Assembly (NCBI RefSeq): GCF_011516645.4
Contig: NZ_CP088285.1
Span: 1,550,001-1,614,000 of the forward strand
Length of the DNA stretch: 64,000 nt
Reading direction: 5' to 3'
Source of the DNA: Bradyrhizobium septentrionale
GTDB taxonomy: Bacteria; Pseudomonadota; Alphaproteobacteria; Rhizobiales; Xanthobacteraceae
Under the pieces are notes generated by a model. It was given only the letters and a program-made list of their open reading frames with translations, searched no databases and was not told the origin of the DNA. Shown here in pieces: positions 62,071 to 64,000 of the stretch. Positions within the stretch are counted from its first letter, which is position 1. The number at the start of each line of letters is the position of its first letter. Both the position numbers and the translations under genes were made by a program.

Positions 62071-63180
62071 TCACGCCGCCGCAAGCGCGCCGTGGATGGT
62101 CAGCATCCGCGCGTTGCGCAGCCACATCTCGAGCGGAAGGTCGCGGATATAGCCGTGGCCGCCGAATATCTGCAGCCCGTCATCGGCGATCCTGATCGCG
62201 CGGCGGTTCACGTAGTTCTGCGCAAGGACGGCCATTTTCGAAACATCGACTCCCCGATCGAACGCGGCAGCCGCCTTCCAGACCAGCCAGCGCATGGCGT
62301 CGCACTCGATATGCATGTCGGCGAGCATGAAGGCGATCGACTGCTTCTTCGCGATCGGCTCACCGAATGCGATACGTTCCCTGGCGTATGGAATCGCGAA
62401 ATCGGTCACCGCGCACGCCAGCCCCACGGCGAGCGCCGCACCGCCAATACGCAGGCTGGCCAGCAGGGGACGGATATCCGCGCCACCGCCTTCACCGAGG
62501 ATCGCGTCAGCCGGAAGCGGCACGCCGGCAAGCTCAACCCGGGCAAATCCCATCGGCGTCAGGCCGATGGTGCCGCTCTCGCGGGCGATCGTGACGCCCG
62601 GGGCGCGCGGAGGGACGATGAAGGCCTTGATCCCGTCGATCCCCGGCGCGTCGGATGCCCGCGCGAGCACGAGCATGTCCTCGGCCTGCTCGCCCAGAGG
62701 GACCAGCCGCTTGACGCCGGTGATCCGCCAACCGTCGTGATCCGGTTCGGCGCGGGTGACGATCCGCGACGGATCGAACGCAAGCGAGTCCTCGTGCAGC
62801 GCAAGCGTCGCCACGCGGCGTGAGGTCCCGCAGAATTTCGGCAGGTCACGCTTCTTCTGCTCTTCCGTCCCGAGGTCAATCAGCGGGTTGACAAACAGCG
62901 ACGACGCAACGGCGGTGCCGCCGAGCCCGGCGCATCCGGAGCCCATCGCTTCCAGCATCAACGCGCCGGTCAGGGCCGAGCGCGGCGCACCGCCGCCGCC
63001 ATAGGCCTCCGAAATCGCAAGTGAGGCCAGCCCCAGGGACCACGCTTCGTCGAGCACGTCGGCCGGCGCGGCGCACGCTTCGTCGGCCTGCCGTGCCCGC
63101 GGCGCCAGTTCGTTGTTCGCGAACGCGAGGAGCATATCGCGAATCTGGCGCTGTTCGTCAGTGACATCAAAGCTGATCAT
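62071..63180 (-). CDS. Acyl-CoA dehydrogenase-like subunit lacking the catalytic Glu
   Basis: A 369-residue protein with the acyl-CoA dehydrogenase fold. The N-terminal domain starts ISFDVTDEQRQIRDMLLAFA. FAD-contact elements are present: RERIAFGEPIAKKQSIAFML near 275 and LQIFGGHGYIRDLPLEMWLR near 335. At the end, where relatives read YEGTxxI, it reads LTIHGALAAA, so the catalytic Glu is missing and the protein is shorter. It overlaps the CoA-ligase stop (ATGA at 63177-63180) and is followed at 11 bp by a second dehydrogenase gene. This suggests a heteromeric enzyme. Confidence 0.9.
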   Translation of the reverse strand: MISFDVTDEQRQIRDMLLAFANNELAPRARQADEACAAPADVLDEAWSLGLASLAISEAYGGGGAPRSALTGALMLEAMGSGCAGLGGTAVASSLFVNPLIDLGTEEQKKRDLPKFCGTSRRVATLALHEDSLAFDPSRIVTRAEPDHDGWRITGVKRLVPLGEQAEDMLVLARASDAPGIDGIKAFIVPPRAPGVTIARESGTIGLTPMGFARVELAGVPLPADAILGEGGGADIRPLLASLRIGGAALAVGLACAVTDFAIPYARERIAFGEPIAKKQSIAFMLADMHIECDAMRWLVWKAAAAFDRGVDVSKMAVLAQNYVNRRAIRIADDGLQIFGGHGYIRDLPLEMWLRNARMLTIHGALAAA

Positions 63181-64000
63181 GACGCCACGGCTCCGCTGCC
63201 GAATGCGCGTGCATGGTCGTCGCGGCCGACCGTGCTCAGTGCCCGCATGGCGACGACAAGGTCCCGAGCCCGCTCGAACACCGCGAATCCCGCACCCGAG
63301 AGCGCCTCTCGCGCGAAGGGCGACAGCAGGGTGTAGCTGTAGATCAGAACGGGCTTGGATCGGCGCGCGCGGAGTGCGCTGAGCGCCTCCACGTCCAGCG
63401 AGATGCTGCGCTCGTTCGACAGGGACAGGGCCAGCACGACGGAATCGACCTCCTCGCCGTCGAGCAGCACTTCGAGCGACTGAAGAACGCCACCCGTGAA
63501 GATGCCCTGCGCGGTGACGTCAATCGGGTTCGCGGCGGAGCCATAGGAAGGGAACGTCGGCCGAAGCCGCGCCTGCAGCTTCCGATCCAATACGGGAACG
63601 CTGAACCCTGCTTCCGTGAGGCATTCGCTCAGGACAGTTCCGGCGCCTCCCGCTGTCGTGACAATGCCGACGCGTCGACCCGCGGCAACCGGGCTGGTCA
63701 AGCGTCCAAGCGCTGCCGCAACCGCATCGTCGGGATCAGCGACCGCGATCACGCCGGTGGCCGCGAACATCGCATCAAAATCCGCAGCCACGCCGGTATC
63801 GCTTGCGGTGTGTGCGACAGCCGCGCGACGGCCAGCTTCGGATCGGCCGATCTTGATCACGATCACCGGCTTGCCCGCCGCACGCGCCTTACCCGCCGCG
63901 ACAGCGAACCGTTCGAAGTCACGAACCTCCTCAAGGTAGGCGATGATGGCCGCGCAGTCGGGATCGCCTGCAAAATGCGCGATGAAGTCGACCGCGGTGA
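63177..64000 (-). CDS. NDP-forming acyl-CoA synthetase, C-terminal part (cut by window edge)
   Basis: The visible 273 residues are the C-terminal part of an ADP-forming acetyl-CoA synthetase-type ligase. Its KPVIVIKIGRSEAGRRAAVAHTAS (in parts) contains the phospho-His-type loop AVAHTAS, and VGIVTTAGGAGTVLSECLTEAG is the second succinyl-CoA-ligase-like flavodoxin fold. The gene continues beyond the right edge, so its start and the CoA-binding domain are not seen. No ATP-grasp domain is visible before the stop; it may be N-terminal or separate. It should activate the acid that feeds the downstream dehydrogenases. Its stop overlaps the next start. Confidence 0.82.
   Translation of the reverse strand, partial: TAVDFIAHFAGDPDCAAIIAYLEEVRDFERFAVAAGKARAAGKPVIVIKIGRSEAGRRAAVAHTASDTGVAADFDAMFAATGVIAVADPDDAVAAALGRLTSPVAAGRRVGIVTTAGGAGTVLSECLTEAGFSVPVLDRKLQARLRPTFPSYGSAANPIDVTAQGIFTGGVLQSLEVLLDGEEVDSVVLALSLSNERSISLDVEALSALRARRSKPVLIYSYTLLSPFAREALSGAGFAVFERARDLVVAMRALSTVGRDDHARAFGSGAVAS

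Overview
The window comes from a GC-rich alphaproteobacterium, most likely Bradyrhizobium or a close relative (Nitrobacteraceae). The evidence is a three-gene pntAA-pntAB-pntB transhydrogenase, the DUF2312 / DUF1244 / DUF1036 / pyk neighbourhood, a tolQRAB-pal-cpoB-tilS-ftsH block, and many long intergenic palindromes of the kind common in that group. No tRNA, rRNA, CRISPR array or phage was seen. The assignment is an inference from gene content.

Layout. 1-4.2 kb (minus): transhydrogenase operon cut by the window edge, a 50-residue cytochrome oxidase subunit IV, and an M3 peptidase. 4.4-10.3 kb (plus): NtrC-type regulator, a micro-ORF with a 4Fe-4S cysteine motif, an L,D-transpeptidase and a DUF882/M15-like peptidase. 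10.4-18.5 kb: class III cyclase with TPRs, DUF2312, DUF1244, DUF1036-pyk (overlapping), OsmC, TetR and a multi-span membrane protein. 18.7-32.8 kb (minus): a solute-binding protein, DUF3052, ftsH, tilS, cpoB, pal and tolB-A-R-Q. A FeeM-type acyltransferase and a GGDEF/EAL protein sit between tolB and pal. 33.1-40.1 kb is an accessory patch: three insertion sequences (IS1182, IS481 and ISAs1 families), each inside a palindromic intergenic repeat, around crcB, sodB and a GNAT gene. 40.1-54.2 kb: MATE pump, DUF2147, DUF3095, htpG, MBL hydrolase, AraC, orphan sigma factor, asparaginase, acyl-CoA dehydrogenase, TetR, OpgC and a HerA-like ATPase. 54.2-64 kb (minus): a GH13 glycosidase with an MFS carrier, a FUSC protein, and a tightly packed fatty-acyl catabolic operon (NDP-forming CoA ligase, two acyl-CoA dehydrogenases, thiolase, 3-hydroxyacyl-CoA dehydrogenase).

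How the genes work together. The Tol-Pal genes form one envelope-constriction machine, and ftsH and the transpeptidase/M15 pair add envelope upkeep. The last operon can activate an acid, desaturate it, oxidise the hydroxyacyl-CoA and thiolyse it; the enoyl-CoA hydratase step is not encoded in the visible part. One of its two dehydrogenases lacks the usual catalytic Glu, which suggests a heteromeric enzyme.

Most novel-looking points: the insertion sequences lying in palindromes (one target can be reconstructed exactly), the 37-residue Fe-S micro-ORF, the acyltransferase and c-di-GMP genes inside the tol-pal block, and the paired dehydrogenases. No wholly new defence or mobile system was recognised.
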